Part shown: positions 1 to 8,360 of the stretch, piece by piece
Position numbering within the stretch: the first letter of the stretch is position 1
Layout: each line of letters begins with the position of its first letter
NCBI RefSeq assembly: GCF_900108175.1
Contig: NZ_FNVO01000003.1
Location: 124,001 to 188,000 of the forward strand
Direction: 5' to 3'
From: Thermomonospora echinospora
GTDB taxonomy: Bacteria; Actinomycetota; Actinomycetes; Streptosporangiales; Streptosporangiaceae
Length of the DNA: 64,000 bases
Translations under genes and position numbers: made by a program
The notes under the pieces: model-generated
The model's input: only the letters and a program-made list of their open reading frames with translations
Database searches by the model: none
Told to the model about the DNA's origin: nothing

Positions 1-480
1 TTGTCTGCCCTGCACCACGGTGCCCATGTGCGGGTGCAGCGCGGCCACGTGGCCCCGCTCCGTGGCGCGGGCGGCGACCGCGTCCAAGTTGGCCATCAGC
101 GTCACCCAGTTCTTGGTGCCGAGGTCGGGCCGCTCGTCGTAACCGTCCAGGCCGGTGGCGGCGGCCAGCACGAGCGGGGTGCCCTCCCCCAGCGCGTCCA
201 TCGCCCGGTCGGCCTCCGGCAGCGGATCGTGGGCGGGGTCGTGCAGCACCATGGGAACGAACCCACCCGCCAGTACCAGGCCGTACGCCCGCAGCATCTG
301 GGCCCGCCGCCGGGGGTCGGCGGGCAGGAATCCCTGCGGCCCGAGTTCGGTGGCCTGCAGGCCCAGGTCGCGCATCTCGCCGAGGATCCGGCCGGCGGAC
401 ATCCACAGCCCCCAGCCCGGCACCTCGCACACGCCCCATGAGATCGGCGCCCCGGCCACTCTCTCCATCAGCGAACCCAT
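1..480 (-). CDS. IolE-like sugar phosphate isomerase/epimerase (TIM barrel), 3' end outside window
   Basis: This is the first 160 codons of a TIM-barrel protein whose C-terminus lies beyond the left edge. The N-terminus APISWGVCEVPGWG and the later ATELGPQGFLP match the start of the inosose dehydratase (IolE)/xylose-isomerase-like family, where these are the first two barrel strands. The start is the ATG at 478-480, and no other reading frame extends the homology upstream. It lies 52 nt downstream of a Gfo/Idh/MocA oxidoreductase on the same strand, so the two probably form an operon acting on inositol or a related polyol. The exact substrate cannot be told, because the half with most metal ligands is missing here. 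Confidence 0.8.
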   Translation of the reverse strand, partial: MGSLMERVAGAPISWGVCEVPGWGLWMSAGRILGEMRDLGLQATELGPQGFLPADPRRRAQMLRAYGLVLAGGFVPMVLHDPAHDPLPEADRAMDALGEGTPLVLAAATGLDGYDERPDLGTKNWVTLMANLDAVAARATERGHVAALHPHMGTVVQGRQ

Positions 481-532
481 CCGCCCTCCTCGTCCTGCCG
501 CCGGGCACGGCCCTCGGTGCCGTGTCGCGTGG

Positions 533-1561
533 TCATCGCACGGTCGTCCGTTCGCGGATCTCGGCCACGGCGACCGGCCGGCCCTCGTGTCGGGACACCT
601 CGCACGCCTCGGCCACGTAGAACGCCTCCAGCGCCTGCTCGGGCAGGCACGGGGGCTCCCGCCGGCCCGCGACGACGTCGACGAAGGCGCTCAGCTCCGC
701 GTCGTAGGCGGCGGCAAAGCGCTCCATGAAGCCGCGATAAGGGGCGGCCGGGGCCGGGATGCGCCCGGGGCCGACCGGGGTGAGCGGGGTGTGCTCGTCC
801 AGCCCGGCCACGATGCTGTCCCTGGACCCGAAAACCTCCAGCCGGACGTCGTAGCCGGCGGCGTTGTAGCGGGTGGCCGAGACGGTGGCGATGGTGTCGT
901 CGTCCAGGGTGAGCACGGCGGTGGCGGTGTCCACGTCCCCGTACTCGCGGAAGAAGCCGTCTCCCCGGTTGGCGCCCACCGCAACGACCCGGACGATCTC
1001 GCGCCCGGACACGAACCTGATGGCGTCGAAGTCGTGCACCCCGCAGTCGCGGAACAGCCCGCCCGAGCCCGGCACGTACTCGCGGGGCGGCGGGGCGGGG
1101 TCGAAGGTGCACGAGCGCATGGTGTGCAGCCAGCCCAGCCGGCCGTCGGCGACCGCCGCCCGGGCGGCCAGGTGACCGGCGTCGAACCGCCGCTGGAAGC
1201 CGACCTGCACGGGCACGTCCCGGGTGGCCGCCACTACTTGGACCGTTCCATCAAGGTCGGCGGCGAGCGGCTTCTCGCAGAACACCGGTAGCCGGGCACG
1301 GGCCGCCCGCAGCACCAACTCCGCATGGGCGTCGGTCGCGGCGGCCACCACCAGCCCGTCCAGCCCGGCCCGGAACAGCGCGTCCACCGAGTCCACCGCC
1401 ACGACGTCGGCCCCGCCGGCTCCGGCCGCCCGGTCCCGCAGGGACCGGGCGCGCGCCGGGTCGGCGTCGGCCACGACCAGGGTCTGCACCGCGGGCAGTG
1501 TCCGCAGGGTCCGCGCGTGGCGCGCCCCGATGCGTCCCGCGCCCGCCAGCCCGATCCTCAT
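533..1561 (-). CDS. Gfo/Idh/MocA family NAD(P)-dependent oxidoreductase (inositol 2-dehydrogenase-like)
   Basis: A 342-residue soluble dehydrogenase. The N-terminal Rossmann fold starts with GLAGAGRIGARHART (about residues 4-18), followed by the family signature CEKPLAAD near residue 92 and the catalytic-region motif DCGVHDFDAIRF near residue 190. Length and order are normal for inositol 2-dehydrogenase and other Gfo/Idh/MocA enzymes, which oxidise a sugar or polyol hydroxyl. The ATG is preceded by GGAGG with 6-nt spacing. It is the promoter-proximal gene of a two-gene operon with the IolE-like protein and is divergent from a GntR regulator. The inositol assignment is inference from the neighbour; another cyclitol or sugar is possible. 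Confidence 0.85.
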   Translation of the reverse strand: MRIGLAGAGRIGARHARTLRTLPAVQTLVVADADPARARSLRDRAAGAGGADVVAVDSVDALFRAGLDGLVVAAATDAHAELVLRAARARLPVFCEKPLAADLDGTVQVVAATRDVPVQVGFQRRFDAGHLAARAAVADGRLGWLHTMRSCTFDPAPPPREYVPGSGGLFRDCGVHDFDAIRFVSGREIVRVVAVGANRGDGFFREYGDVDTATAVLTLDDDTIATVSATRYNAAGYDVRLEVFGSRDSIVAGLDEHTPLTPVGPGRIPAPAAPYRGFMERFAAAYDAELSAFVDVVAGRREPPCLPEQALEAFYVAEACEVSRHEGRPVAVAEIRERTTVR

Positions 1562-1658
1562 GAACGTCCTCCGTCCGGTCGTGTGTCCCCGACGTTGCGG
1601 TCATGTTGCGGATGAATGGCCCGAGTCTCATGGAGCGTTCCATGGCTGTCAACGATTT

Positions 1659-1682
1659 GTCATGACATCATGAGGTTATGAC
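1659..1682. promoter_or_regulatory. Inverted-repeat operator candidate between the sugar operon and gntR
   Basis: GTCATGAC at 1659-1666 is a perfect 8-bp palindrome, and a further ATGAC half-site lies at 1678-1682, giving GTCAT/ATGAC arms around ATGA. It sits in the 151-nt divergent region just before the gntR start, where a GntR/HutC repressor would normally bind to control both directions. Binding is inferred. Confidence 0.5.
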
Positions 1683-1712
1683 TTGTCCGCAATCGGCCAG
1701 GGAGGAGCTGCG

Positions 1713-2456
1713 GTGCCGGACGCCAGGATGACCGTGACCGTGGACCGCGGCAGCCCGGTGCCGCTGTACTTCCAGGTGTCCCAGCAGTTGGAGAGCGCCA
1801 TCCACGACGGCACGCTGCCCCCGGGGTCGCGGCTGGACAACGAGCTGGCGCTGGCCGAGCGGTGGGGGCTGTCGCGGCCCACCGTGCGGCAGGCCATCGC
1901 GCACCTGGTCGACAAGGGCCTGCTGGTGCGCCGGCGCGGTGTCGGCACCCAGGTCGTCCGGCCCCAGGTGCGTCGGTCGCTGGAGCTGACCAGCCTGCAC
2001 GACGACCTGGCGGCCGCCGGGCAGCGGCCGCGCACCCGGGTGCTGGAATGCGCCGTGGTGCCCGCCGGCGACGAGCTCGCCGGGCGGCTGGGGCTGGCCC
2101 CCGGCGCCGAGGTCGTCCGGCTGCGGCGGCTGCGCCTGACCGGGGACGAGCCGCTGGCCCTGATGACCAACCACCTGCCGGCCGGGCTGGTGGAGCTGAC
2201 CGCCGAGAGGCTGACCGGCGAGGGGCTGTACGCGACGCTGCGGGCGGCCGGGGTCAACCTGCGGATCGCCCACCAGACCATCGGGGCGCGCCCGGCCACC
2301 GCCGCGGAGGCCAGGCTTCTCGATGAGCATCGCGGCACGCCGCTGCTGACCATGACGCGCATCGCCTATGACGACAAGGGCAGGGCGGTGGAGTACGGCA
2401 GCCACGTCTATCGGGCCGCCCGTTACTCGTTTGCCCTCACCCTGGTGGAGCACTGA
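1713..2456 (+). CDS. GntR family transcriptional regulator (HutC/UTRA type)
   Basis: A 247-residue repressor. The winged helix-turn-helix covers about residues 12-75 (PLYFQVSQQLESAI, then LSRPTVRQAIAHLVDKGLL and the wing RRGVGTQV). A UTRA effector domain fills about residues 90-245 and ends in the typical YRAARYSFAL strand. The GTG at 1713 is chosen because GGAGGAG lies 5 nt upstream; the in-frame TTG at 1683 has no ribosome site. It is divergent from the inositol-type dehydrogenase operon and probably controls it in response to a sugar phosphate or polyol, with the palindrome just upstream as a plausible site. Confidence 0.9.
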   Translation: MPDARMTVTVDRGSPVPLYFQVSQQLESAIHDGTLPPGSRLDNELALAERWGLSRPTVRQAIAHLVDKGLLVRRRGVGTQVVRPQVRRSLELTSLHDDLAAAGQRPRTRVLECAVVPAGDELAGRLGLAPGAEVVRLRRLRLTGDEPLALMTNHLPAGLVELTAERLTGEGLYATLRAAGVNLRIAHQTIGARPATAAEARLLDEHRGTPLLTMTRIAYDDKGRAVEYGSHVYRAARYSFALTLVEH

Positions 2457-2460
2457 CGGC

Positions 2461-2496
2461 TTTCCCGGCGTCGAGCAAAGGGTGACGCCGGGGAAA
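2461..2496 (+). terminator. Stem-loop terminator after gntR
   Basis: TTTCCCGGCGTC at 2461-2472 pairs with GACGCCGGGGAAA at 2484-2496 apart from one bulged G, with an 11-nt loop. It begins 5 nt after the gntR stop codon. There is no clear U-tract, which is common in high-GC actinomycetes. Confidence 0.55.
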
Positions 2497-2586
2497 CACC
2501 CCGGTGGGCGCGCAGGCGCGCATACTCGCGATCTAAGAGGGCACAAGCGTCTGCGATCGTCCCCACTTGAGAACAGGGAGCAGAGC

Positions 2587-3090
2587 GTGCTCACGTCGGC
2601 CGAAACCCATTCGACCGCCTCCGAAGACCGCGGGACGCGGTGGTACGTGACGGTTCTGCGCGTGCTCGGCGTCCTGGTCGCCCTCGGCGCGCTGGGCGTC
2701 TTCTGCTACTACGCGGCCCTCCTCACCCTCAGCCCCGTGCAGGACAACGGCCAGGCCGGCGGCAACCTCGACCCCGGGCACTCACTGCGGTTCTACTTCG
2801 ACCGGCCCCTCTGGGAGGCGGCGGTCCAGCTCGGCGGCAACTTGGTGCTGCTGGCCCCCCTGGGCGTACTGCTCCCGGTGGTGTCCACCCGGCTGCGCGG
2901 GCCACTGCGGCTGGCGCTGGTGGGCGCGATGGCGTCGCTGGCGATCGAGACGGTCCAGGGCGCGGTGGTGCTCGGCCGGGCCTTCGACGTCGACGACGTC
3001 ATCCTCAACACCGCCGGTGTCGTGCTGGCCTATCTGCTCATCGGGCGCAAGGTCTCCCACGTGGTACGGGGCCGGCGACGGCGGCGGTAG
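2587..3090 (+). CDS. VanZ-like family membrane protein
   Basis: A 167-residue integral membrane protein with four predicted helices (about residues 20-50, 80-102, 107-122 and 133-155). The block from LWEAAVQLGGNLVLLAPLG to SLAIETVQG and FDVDDVILNTAGVVLAYL is the VanZ-like signature: charged residues inside the helices and the DVDDVILN motif. GTG at 2587 is supported by GGGAG 6 nt upstream. VanZ proteins alter sensitivity to teicoplanin-type glycopeptides in enterococci, but most actinomycete homologues have no known role. It stands alone between the GntR terminator and a convergent gene 15 nt away. Confidence 0.85.
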   Translation: MLTSAETHSTASEDRGTRWYVTVLRVLGVLVALGALGVFCYYAALLTLSPVQDNGQAGGNLDPGHSLRFYFDRPLWEAAVQLGGNLVLLAPLGVLLPVVSTRLRGPLRLALVGAMASLAIETVQGAVVLGRAFDVDDVILNTAGVVLAYLLIGRKVSHVVRGRRRRR

Positions 3091-3105
3091 CCCGCGCGGC
3101 GGGGC

Positions 3106-3603
3106 TCAGTGGACCGGCGGGTCGGGCACCAGGCGGAAGATCCGCAGCTCCCGATCCACCCGCTCGGCGTACCGGCCGTAGACCGGCCAGACGCGCAGCA
3201 GCCGGGGCCACACCTCCGCCCGCTCGGCGTCGTCCAGCAGCCGCGCCGTCACCGAAACGGTCCGGCCGCGGAAGGCGACGGTGGCCTTCGGCTCCTTGAG
3301 CAGGTTGGCGGTCCAGGCCGGATGCCGTTCCCGGCCGAAGTTGCTGCCGACCACGACCCAGCCGCCGTCCGGCTCGGGCATGCAGGCCAGCGGCACCTGC
3401 CGGGGCAGGCCGCTGACGCTGCCGGTGGTGGTCAGCACCAGGCTCGGCACCAGCAGTTGGCCGAGCATGAGGCGCCCGCCGGTCGCCCGGTGCAGCGCCC
3501 GGTCCAGCGGCGGCACGATCCTGGGCCCGACCCTGGCGAACCGGGGCGAGCCCGAGATCCGGTGGAAGATCGGTCCGAAGGTCTTCTGTATCAACGCCGC
3601 CAT
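3106..3603 (-). CDS. Nitroreductase/deazaflavin (F420)-dependent oxidoreductase family protein
   Basis: A 165-residue split beta-barrel protein of the DDN type, which in mycobacteria reduces quinones or nitroaromatics with F420H2. Recognisable blocks are LVLTTTGSVSGLPRQVPLACMP, GWVVVGSNFGRERHPAWTANLLKEP and the C-terminal VWPVYGRYAERVDRELRIFRLVP. The length equals the family norm. Its ATG begins at the base directly after the TGA of the upstream epimerase gene, so translation is probably coupled. The substrate is unknown. Confidence 0.85.
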   Translation of the reverse strand: MAALIQKTFGPIFHRISGSPRFARVGPRIVPPLDRALHRATGGRLMLGQLLVPSLVLTTTGSVSGLPRQVPLACMPEPDGGWVVVGSNFGRERHPAWTANLLKEPKATVAFRGRTVSVTARLLDDAERAEVWPRLLRVWPVYGRYAERVDRELRIFRLVPDPPVH

Positions 3604-4635
3604 TCATCGCTCCTCGGCCACGGGGGCCAGCCGGCCCGCCTTGCGGGGGTCCAGATGCCCGGCCTCGGCGAGCCAGCGCAGCCCGTCGGACAGGGTCTCC
3701 TCGATCGGACGCAGCCCGAGCCCGAGCGCTTCCAGGGCGGGCCGGTCGTCGGTGGGCACCAGCCTGGTCATGAACTCGGCGGCGTCCCTGGTCAGTGGGT
3801 AGCGGAAGTCGCGCACCCGTTTGGCGGCGTCCAGCAGCGCGCCCATCGCGAGCAACGCGGTGCCGGGCACCCGCAGCCGCCGGCACTTCACCCCGGTCAG
3901 CGCGTCGCACAGGTCCGCATACTCGCGCCAGGTCAGATAGTGCCCGCCCAGCAGCCACCGCCGGGGGCCCTGGCCGGGGACGACGGCGCGGGCCAGCGCC
4001 TCGCCCAGGTCGCGGACGTCGATGACGCTCACCCCGCCGGGCGGCAGCGGCCACATCTTGCCGAGCGCGCCCACCAGCCCCTCCATCAGCGAGTCGAGCA
4101 CGGGCTGGCAGGGGCCGCACACTCCGCCGGGGTAGACGATCGTGACCGGTGCGCCCTCGTCCTGCAGGCCGCGCACGTACCGCTCGGCGGCCACCTTGGA
4201 CCTGCCGTAGCCGGTGCGGGGGCTGGCCAGCGGCCCGTCCACGGTGATCACCGGATCACGGGGCGGCACGAACACCGCGACCGTGGAGACGTGCACCACC
4301 GGGTCCAGCCCGCGCCGCACCGCGCCGCCGACGACGTTGCGGGTGCCGCCCACGTTGATCTCGACGAGGTCGCCTCCCGCCCCGGTGACGCCCACCGAGG
4401 CCGCCGCGTGGATCGCCGCCTGACAGCCGTCCAGCGCCTCGCCGACCGCGGCCTCGTCCAGCATGTCGCCGGTGACCATGTCCACCCGTCCGGTGTCCAC
4501 CCCGAGCGCGGCGAGCACCCGGGCCGCCCTGGCCGGGTCGCGAACCAGTGCGCGGGGCGTGTGCCCGGCGGCCAGGAGGGCGGCGACCGCATAGGAGCCC
4601 ACGAATCCGGAGGCCCCGGTGACGAACACGCGCAT
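3604..4635 (-). CDS. NAD-dependent epimerase/dehydratase (extended SDR) family protein
   Basis: A 343-residue extended short-chain dehydrogenase. It begins MRVFVTGASGFVGSYA, a complete NAD-binding GxxGxxG at residues 7-13. It carries AAIHAAASVGV (strand 4 region) and the catalytic YGRSK near residue 169. The ATG at 4633-4635 is preferred because homology starts exactly there, although the frame is open further upstream. The fold resembles dihydroflavonol-reductase-like and 3-beta-HSD-like SDRs. It is the first gene of a two-gene unit with the F420-type reductase and has zero spacing to it, suggesting two reductive steps on one metabolite; the metabolite is unknown. Confidence 0.85.
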   Translation of the reverse strand: MRVFVTGASGFVGSYAVAALLAAGHTPRALVRDPARAARVLAALGVDTGRVDMVTGDMLDEAAVGEALDGCQAAIHAAASVGVTGAGGDLVEINVGGTRNVVGGAVRRGLDPVVHVSTVAVFVPPRDPVITVDGPLASPRTGYGRSKVAAERYVRGLQDEGAPVTIVYPGGVCGPCQPVLDSLMEGLVGALGKMWPLPPGGVSVIDVRDLGEALARAVVPGQGPRRWLLGGHYLTWREYADLCDALTGVKCRRLRVPGTALLAMGALLDAAKRVRDFRYPLTRDAAEFMTRLVPTDDRPALEALGLGLRPIEETLSDGLRWLAEAGHLDPRKAGRLAPVAEER

Positions 4636-4768
4636 GGCCGGAAACCTAGCGCTTGTTTCGATCAGGGACCAGCGTTCCGCCCGAAGTGGCGGAGGCCACA
4701 TCAATGTCCACCGATTGTCAGGAACCTTGAAGCCCTCCCGTGCGTCGACATGGTGGGGTGGAACGGAG

Positions 4769-4803
4769 CAGGGCCCCTCGCCTGGGGTGGGCGAGGGGCC
4801 CTG
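4769..4803 (-). terminator. Primary terminator hairpin downstream of lon
   Basis: CAGGGCCCCTCGCC at 4769-4782 and GGCGAGGGGCCCTG at 4790-4803 form a perfect 14-bp stem with a 7-nt loop. It lies about 90 nt past the lon stop on the lon strand and could act in both directions. Confidence 0.75.
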
Positions 4804-4812
4804 TGTCTGCCA

Positions 4813-4845
4813 GGTCTCCCCGGGGCCTCGTGCTCCGGGGAGACC
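4813..4845 (-). terminator. Second tandem terminator hairpin downstream of lon
   Basis: GGTCTCCCCGG at 4813-4823 and CCGGGGAGACC at 4835-4845 make a perfect 11-bp stem with an 11-nt loop. It lies between the lon stop and the hairpin at 4769, so lon transcripts meet two stems in a row. Confidence 0.7.
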
Positions 4846-4892
4846 CGGGACGGATCACCGCCCCGGGTCTTCGGGCGTCCCCGGAGCGCGGG

Positions 4893-7289
4893 TCAGGCGG
4901 CGACGGCCGCGCCGGCGGCCGGCTCCAGCGCCAGCTCCAACACCTCCCGCACGTCGCTGACCGCGAACACCGTGAGCTGTTCCAGCACGTCGGCCGGGAC
5001 GTCGTCCAGGTCCGGCTCGTTGCGCTTGGGGATCAGCACGGTGGTGATCCCGGCCCGGTGCGCGGCCAGCAGCTTCTGCTTGACGCCGCCGATGGGCAGC
5101 ACCCGACCGGTCAGCGACACCTCGCCGGTCATCGCCACGTCCGCGCGCACCAGCCGGCCCGACAGCAGCGACGCCAGCGCCGTGACCATCGTGATGCCCG
5201 CGCTGGGCCCGTCCTTGGGCACCGCCCCGGCGGGCACGTGCACGTGGACGCCCCGGTTCTTCAGGTCGCCGACCGGCAGTTCCAGCTCCGCGCCCCGCGA
5301 ACGCAGGTAGCTGAGCGCGATCCGGGCCGACTCCTTCATCACGTCGCCGAGCTGCCCGGTGAGCGTCACGCCGACGTCGCCGGTCTCCGGGTCGGCCAGC
5401 GACGCCTCGATGTAGAGCACGTCCCCGCCGGTGCCGGTCACCGCCAGTCCGGTCGCCACGCCCGGAACGCCGGTGCGCCGCTCGGACTCGCCGAGCGCGG
5501 TCTCCGGCGTGAACCGGGGCCGTCCCAGGTAGTCCCGCAGGTCGCCGGCGTCCACCGTCACCGGCAGGCGTGCGCTGTCCAGCGCCACGTTGGCGGTGAC
5601 CTTCCGCAGCACCCGGGCGATCGAGCGCTCCAGCGAGCGGACCCCGGCCTCGCGGGTGTACTCGGCCGCCAGCATCCGCAGCGCGTCCTCGGTGAACGTC
5701 GCCTCGCCCGGCTCCAGGCCCGCCTTCTCCAGCTGGCGGGGCAGCAGGTGGTCGCGGGCGATGACGACCTTCTCGTCCTCGGTGTAGCCGTCCAGCCGCA
5801 CCAGCTCCATGCGGTCCAGCAGCGGCTCGGGGATGGCCTCCAGCACATTGGCGGTGGCCAGGAACAGCACGTCCGACAGGTCGAGCTCGACCTCCAGGTA
5901 GTGGTCGCGGAAGGTGTGATTCTGCGCCGGGTCCAGCACCTCCAGCAGCGCGGCGGTCGGGTCGCCCCGGTAGTCCGCGCCGACCTTGTCGATCTCGTCC
6001 AGCAGCACGACCGGGTTCATCGACCCGGCCTCGCGGACGGCCCGCACGATCCGGCCGGGCAGCGCGCCGACGTAGGTGCGGCGGTGACCGCGGATCTCGG
6101 CCTCGTCCCGGACGCCGCCGAGCGCGACGCGTACGAACTTGCGTCCCATGGCGCGGGCGACCGACTCGCCGAGCGAGGTCTTGCCCACCCCGGGCGGGCC
6201 GGTCAGCGCCAGCACCGCGCCGGAACGGCGCCCGCCGACGACGCCGAGCCCGCGCTCGGCGCGCCGCTTGCGGACGGCCAGGTACTCGATGATGCGCTCC
6301 TTGACGTCCTCCAGGCCCGCGTGGTCGGCGTCCAGCACGGCCCGCGCGCCCACGATGTCGTAGGAGTCCTCGGTGCGCTCGTTCCAGGGCATGTCCAGGA
6401 CGGTGTCCAGCCAGGTGCGGATCCAGCCGCTCTCGGGAGAGGCGTCGGAGGCGCGCTCCAGCCTGTCGACCTCCTTGAGGGCGGCCTCGCGGACCTTCTC
6501 GGGAAGGTCGGCGGCCTCGATGCGGGCGCGGTAGTCGTCCTCCTCGTCGGCGGCGTCGCCGTTCAGCTCGGCCAGTTCCTTGCGGACCGCCGCCAGTTGC
6601 TGGCGCAGCAGGAACTCGCGCTGCTGCTTTTCCATGCCCTCCTGGACGTCCTTGCGGATGGACTCGGCCACGTCCACCTCGGCGAGGTGGTCGCGGGTCC
6701 AGCCGATCACCCGTTCCAGCCGCTCGACCACGTCCGGAGTCTCCAGCAGTTCGACCTTCTGCTCGGTGGTCAGGTAGGGGGCGTAGCCGGCGTTGTCGGC
6801 CAGCAGGGAGGGGTCGTCGATCCGCTGCACCACGTCCACGACCTGCCAGGCGCCCCGCTTCTGCAGGATCGCGCTGACCAGGCCCTTGTACTCCTTGGCC
6901 AGTTCCTCAGCGCGCCGCCCGGCGGGCGGGGTGGGCACTTCGGTGCCCTCCACCCACAGCGCGGCGCCGGGGCCGGTGGTGCCGGTGCCGATCCGGACGC
7001 GGGCCACGCCGCGCACCACGGCGCCGGGCTCGCCGCCGGGCAGCCGGCCCTCCTGCTCGATCACGCCCAGCGTGCCCATGGCGGCGTACCGGCCGTCCAC
7101 ACGGGGCACCAGCAGCACCCGGGGCTTGGCGGCGGACCGGATACCGGGCCCCCTGGTCCGGTCGGCGGCCCGGGCGGCCTCGACGGCGGCGCGGACCTCG
7201 CCCGCCGACAGGTCCAGCGGCACCACCATCCCGGGCAGCACGGCCTCGTCGTCCAGGGGCAGCACCGGCAGCGTGAGGGTCTCGCTCAT
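4893..7289 (-). CDS. lon: ATP-dependent endopeptidase Lon (LonA type)
   Basis: A 798-residue LonA protease that degrades misfolded and regulatory proteins in the cytoplasm. The N-terminal substrate domain covers about residues 1-200, followed by a coiled helical linker ([20 protein letters not shown]). The AAA module has Walker [10 protein letters not shown] near residue 363 and Walker [10 protein letters not shown] near 428. The protease domain has catalytic Ser in DGPSAGIT near residue 696 and Lys in [10 protein letters not shown] near residue 739. The ATG giving [16 protein letters not shown] is chosen from homology; an in-frame ATG 30 nt upstream is less likely. It is monocistronic, with an HspR-type HAIR operator upstream and two terminator stems downstream. 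Confidence 0.97.
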   Translation of the reverse strand: MSETLTLPVLPLDDEAVLPGMVVPLDLSAGEVRAAVEAARAADRTRGPGIRSAAKPRVLLVPRVDGRYAAMGTLGVIEQEGRLPGGEPGAVVRGVARVRIGTGTTGPGAALWVEGTEVPTPPAGRRAEELAKEYKGLVSAILQKRGAWQVVDVVQRIDDPSLLADNAGYAPYLTTEQKVELLETPDVVERLERVIGWTRDHLAEVDVAESIRKDVQEGMEKQQREFLLRQQLAAVRKELAELNGDAADEEDDYRARIEAADLPEKVREAALKEVDRLERASDASPESGWIRTWLDTVLDMPWNERTEDSYDIVGARAVLDADHAGLEDVKERIIEYLAVRKRRAERGLGVVGGRRSGAVLALTGPPGVGKTSLGESVARAMGRKFVRVALGGVRDEAEIRGHRRTYVGALPGRIVRAVREAGSMNPVVLLDEIDKVGADYRGDPTAALLEVLDPAQNHTFRDHYLEVELDLSDVLFLATANVLEAIPEPLLDRMELVRLDGYTEDEKVVIARDHLLPRQLEKAGLEPGEATFTEDALRMLAAEYTREAGVRSLERSIARVLRKVTANVALDSARLPVTVDAGDLRDYLGRPRFTPETALGESERRTGVPGVATGLAVTGTGGDVLYIEASLADPETGDVGVTLTGQLGDVMKESARIALSYLRSRGAELELPVGDLKNRGVHVHVPAGAVPKDGPSAGITMVTALASLLSGRLVRADVAMTGEVSLTGRVLPIGGVKQKLLAAHRAGITTVLIPKRNEPDLDDVPADVLEQLTVFAVSDVREVLELALEPAAGAAVAA

Positions 7290-7325
7290 GCTCAGCCTCT
7301 CCATCGTTCGGGGGCTCAACGCAAA

Positions 7326-7346
7326 GTTGAGTCATCCACACTCAAG
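7326..7346. promoter_or_regulatory. HAIR operator (HspR binding site) upstream of lon
   Basis: GTTGAGT at 7326-7332, a 7-nt spacer, then ACTCAAG at 7340-7346. The HspR-associated inverted repeat known from actinomycete dnaK, clpB and lon promoters is CTTGAGT-N7-ACTCAAG, so spacing is exact and only one base differs. It lies 37 nt upstream of the lon start codon. Heat-shock control of lon by HspR is therefore likely (site seen; regulation inferred from family knowledge). Confidence 0.85.
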
Positions 7347-8270
7347 AAAACGGAGCATGACTTTGTTTCCGCAGCACCGTTCGCTCTCAGCGATCACCGT
7401 CCGGGGGCGGCCGGGCCGTCCCCGGACGGCGCCCCTCACTCCGACCGCAGTGCCGCCGCCCATGGCGCCACGCCGCACCCGGAAGGGTTCTGACCTGGGG
7501 GCCAGACAATCCGGGACTTCCGCCAATCTTCGTTGACCTGCGTTTACGCCCCGGTGAACTCCGGGTACCAACAGCAACGAGATAGCGACGCAGGGTGATG
7601 GAGAGCCTCTCGGGCCGGCAAAGAGACGGCCCGGCTCCACGCCCCGCGGCAAGGAGGGTCGGATGCGGCGGACGGCACGGCGGGCGGTTCCGGTCCCGGA
7701 TTCCGCGAGCGGGACCGGGACCGGGTCCACCGGCGGCCGTCCGGCCGACTCCGCCCCGCAGGGCCAGGTCCGGACGGCCGAGGATGTTCCCGGTGCGGCA
7801 CTCCCCCGCACCCCGTGCCCGCCGCCACCGCCGCGCAACGCCTCCCCGGTTCCGCGCGGCGCGGTGGACGCGGCACCTGTGCCCGCCCGGGACACACCTC
7901 GGATCCTCGGCCGTCCCGGACCCGCCCTGCACCGCCCTCCCCATCCGTCCGCGACGCCCCCGTGGGCGCCGTCGGTACGCGAGCAGCGGATGCCGGCGCC
8001 GTATGCCCCCGCGGCGCCGGCATCCGACCTCGCCTCGACGGCCACGGGCCACCCCGCCGCTCCGGCGGGACGGCGACGCAGACCTCGGGGTGGCGTATCT
8101 GGCCCGGCACGCCACCCCGAGCCCGGCGGCCGGGCCCGGGATCACCGCGGCACGCCGGAGGGGGGTGATCGTCTGCTCCATCCGATGCGCCCATGAACGG
8201 CGCGGTGCACCGGACCGGCGAACGAGCGGACCGGTCACCCTGAGCGATCACTTCGACCGTTGCGACCCCA
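7347..8270. other. About 0.9 kb without a convincing gene
   Basis: Open frames exist on both strands, but all have biased, Arg/Pro/Gly-rich products with no recognisable domain. The best candidate is ATG 7663 to TGA 8196 on the plus strand, with AAGGAGGG 5 nt upstream. Its third-position GC looks lower than that of real genes here and the product is Pro/Ala-rich without motifs. A stretch at 7539-7568 holds GTTT, 17 nt, then GGGTAC, resembling a sigma-B-type promoter pointing right. I can assign no function. Confidence 0.4.
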
Positions 8271-8302
8271 GGACCCGCGGAGGCCCCCGCCTCCGCGGGT
8301 CC
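8271..8302 (-). terminator. Strong terminator hairpin after the MarR-GNAT gene
   Basis: GGACCCGCGGAGGC at 8271-8284 and GCCTCCGCGGGTCC at 8289-8302 form a perfect 14-bp stem closed by a CCCC loop. It lies 59 nt beyond the stop codon at 8361 on the minus strand. A partial copy of the right arm follows (GCCTCCGCGGGGCCCG from about 8312), so the unit has been partly duplicated. Confidence 0.75.
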
Positions 8303-8360
8303 CGCACGTCCGCCTCCGCGGGGCCCGCACGTCACGGCCCTGCCGCGCGGCGGGGCCGGG

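Noticed and set aside
4740-7493. A 917-codon plus-strand frame opposite lon
   Set aside because: Mirror of the lon reading frame in GC-rich DNA; composition is unlike a protein and no ribosome site or domain is present.
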